NCBI GenBank assembly: GCA_905221145.1 | Contig: CAJNCA010000004.1 | Span: 62,001 to 126,000 of the forward strand | Source: a bacterium | Lineage (GTDB): Bacteria; Bacillota; Bacilli; Lactobacillales; Streptococcaceae | Reading direction: 5' to 3' | Length of the DNA: 64,000 nucleotides | Shown here: piece after piece, positions 62,734 through 64,000 of the stretch | Layout: each line of letters begins with the position of its first letter | Position numbering within the stretch: the stretch's first letter is position 1 | Translations under genes and position numbers: made by a program | Notes under the pieces: generated by a model | What the model was told of the DNA's origin: nothing | Database searches by the model: none | The model's input: only the letters and a program-made list of their open reading frames with translations

Positions 62734-63565
62734 AACGAACCTCCTTCAGATCAGCGTAATTCACCGGATACCGGCCATCAGCCAAGTGCCAATCCATTTT
62801 TTGAGCAAGTTGCTGGATTGTAGGGGCTGGAATCTGCCAGTCAGCTGCCAAATGATTAAACACCTCACCCGGCCTGCCCTGGGCTACCATTTGACCCTCG
62901 TGCAGCACCCACACAACGTCGGCGACTTCGCACAAATCGTCAATTTCACTGGTGACAATGAAGACAGTCGTCTCTTTGACTTTGGCCAGCCATTGGAAAA
63001 ATTGTCGGCGGCCAAGGGGATCCATTTGACTGGTCGGATCATCCATAATCAAAACAGCCGGGTTAGCCGCAATCGCCGTGGCAATTGCCAACCGCTGGAT
63101 CTGACCACCGGAAAGGCTCTCGGGACGCAAATTCAGCTGTTCAATCAGCCCCATTTGCGTGGCAACTTCTTCAACCCGTTTTTGAATCAGTCCTTCAGCC
63201 ATTCCCTGATTAATCAAGTCAAAGGCGATTTCATCGGCAACCGTGTCTGCCAACCCGCTTAGTTGGCCAGCTGGATTTTGAAGTACAACTCCATTCATGG
63301 CATTATAAACGGGCCAATTGTCAGACACTCGCTGGCCAAACATGTGCCAATCGCCCTCAATCTCAGCAGACACAATTTTGGGAATGACCCCTGCCAGCAC
63401 ACGGCACAAAGTCGATTTGCCGGAGTGGCTATTCCCGATAATCCCAACCACCTGACCGGTATGAACCTCCGCGTTAATCTGACGCAGTTGTGGTTGCTCA
63501 GTACCCGGATAACGGGTGGTCAAATTTTCAATTACAATCCGTTTATCTTCGTCCATATCTTCCAC
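62720..63565 (-). CDS. ECF transporter ATPase (EcfA-type), degenerate catalytic residues
   Basis: 281 aa. Walker A GNSHSGKST, Q-loop LQNPAGQLSG, intact signature LSGGQIQRLA, but Walker B is LIMDDPTSQMD with Asp for the catalytic Glu and the switch region reads IVTSEIDDL without His. It is complementary to its neighbour, so a heterodimer would have one competent and one dead ATP site. The overlap with ecfT upstream (34 bases) and with the second ATPase makes a tight operon. Lactobacillus-like composition. Confidence 0.88.
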   Translation of the reverse strand: MEDMDEDKRIVIENLTTRYPGTEQPQLRQINAEVHTGQVVGIIGNSHSGKSTLCRVLAGVIPKIVSAEIEGDWHMFGQRVSDNWPVYNAMNGVVLQNPAGQLSGLADTVADEIAFDLINQGMAEGLIQKRVEEVATQMGLIEQLNLRPESLSGGQIQRLAIATAIAANPAVLIMDDPTSQMDPLGRRQFFQWLAKVKETTVFIVTSEIDDLCEVADVVWVLHEGQMVAQGRPGEVFNHLAADWQIPAPTIQQLAQKMDWHLADGRYPVNYADLKEVRYVHN

Positions 63566-64000
63566 CCAATCAATAAAATTGCCAATCCAGTCAGACCAAT
63601 GTGCAGCGTCCGCGACAGGCGATACACGCGCTGGGAGGTTCTGACAGTCCGGTTGAGATTATCAAAACCTCTCAGTTGGAGAGAAATCGACCGCGTCATC
63701 GATTGATCCAAGGTCTTAATCACCAATGGAATTAGAACCGGCAGGACTGACTTTAATTTCTGAATCAACGTTTTTTGCGGATTGGTTCCGCGAACTTTTT
63801 GTGCCTGCTGGATTTTCCGCATATTGCGCATCATTTCCGGCAAAATATAACACACCGACATCAGAACGTAGACGGTTTTATAAGACAATCCGGACAGTTC
63901 CAAATAGGCCGCGTTTTCTGAAATACTCGTGGTCACCATAAAAAAGCCACTGGTCAAAATAATCACCAATACTCGACAACCCAGAGTGGTGGCGTAAATC
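63532..64000 (-). CDS. ECF transporter transmembrane subunit EcfT, partial (5' end outside window)
   Basis: The reading frame is open to the window edge; about 155 codons are visible. Three hydrophobic spans, then the coupling-helix motifs QQAQKVRGTN and SISLQLRGFDN, which correspond to the two ARG-type motifs that contact EcfA. A final span (IGLTGLAILLIGW) precedes the end. The substrate-binding S component is not in the window, so the vitamin or metal carried is unknown. Confidence 0.82.
   Translation of the reverse strand, partial: IYATTLGCRVLVIILTSGFFMVTTSISENAAYLELSGLSYKTVYVLMSVCYILPEMMRNMRKIQQAQKVRGTNPQKTLIQKLKSVLPVLIPLVIKTLDQSMTRSISLQLRGFDNLNRTVRTSQRVYRLSRTLHIGLTGLAILLIGWKIWTKINGL

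Noticed and set aside
62699..63706. Long plus-strand frames (187 and 147 codons) opposite the ECF genes
   Set aside because: GC-rich coding DNA commonly leaves open frames on the reverse strand. The minus-strand frames carry full Walker and signature motifs.

Overview
The window is chromosomal DNA from a mitis-group Streptococcus (S. pneumoniae, S. mitis or S. oralis type). The evidence is gene order and content: a secA/der/dnaI/dnaB/nrdR block, a 6S RNA next to tRNA-Lys, an Mga-type regulator divergent from an Asp23/CsbD envelope-stress operon, a ComX-type cin-box in front of the prepilin peptidase, the aminotransferase plus sugar transferase that start choline-teichoic-acid precursor synthesis, a BOX repeat, and the xpt-pbuX / gal / czcD-sczA neighbourhood. 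Base composition is about 40% G+C until roughly position 60,360.

Layout. 1-9,930: reverse-strand block with tandem DAHP synthases (one cut by the window edge), secA, two small membrane proteins, der, a nitroreductase, the helicase-loading genes dnaI and dnaB, and nrdR. 9,945-14,310: a GntR-ABC operon, lrgAB, and a MarR gene that appears to share an operator with a DUF4649-thioredoxin operon. 14,318-16,840: queCDEF for preQ0/preQ1 synthesis behind a preQ1-I-like riboswitch/attenuator. 16,845-25,612: aquaporin, diacetyl/acetoin reductase, PepF, RsmE, PrmA, NUDIX, RarA. 25,640-29,990: 6S RNA, tRNA-Lys, the Mga-like regulator and its probable target operon. 29,990-31,473: a dead IS1182-type transposase, an acetyltransferase and the competence prepilin peptidase. 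31,445-39,500: trpEGDCFBA plus a second trpB. Each trp unit has its own Trp T-box, and one strong promoter precedes both. 39,507-47,733: teichoic-acid sugar genes, a heterodimeric ABC exporter, YetF/DUF3290 pair, exoA. 47,898-50,021: purine riboswitch-xpt-pbuX. 50,023-52,990: a divergent restriction-modification cassette (Sau3AI/MutH-type nuclease and C5-cytosine methyltransferase) bracketed by two identical 29-bp terminator copies. It sits where, as I recall, pneumococci carry the DpnI or DpnII cassette. 52,993-59,757: thioesterase, a Leloir operon with an inserted HAD phosphatase gene, galR, and zinc efflux czcD/sczA.

From about 60,360 the character changes. pnuC is cut off. It is followed by an ISS1-type transposase fragment fused in frame to the C-terminal end of a lactococcal/lactobacillar theta-plasmid RepB, a broken DUF536 plasmid gene, an HsdS stub, and then GC-richer ECF-transporter genes (two ATPases and a partial EcfT) that look like lactobacillus DNA. 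This is either a plasmid-derived acquisition or an assembly join at an IS6 element.

The points I rate highest are the cytosine-type GATC restriction-modification cassette with GATC sites inside its own control region, the tandem Trp T-boxes with a stand-alone second TrpB, the que riboswitch, the shared MarR operators, and the plasmid-derived end. All functions are read from sequence and family knowledge. Nothing was searched against a database.
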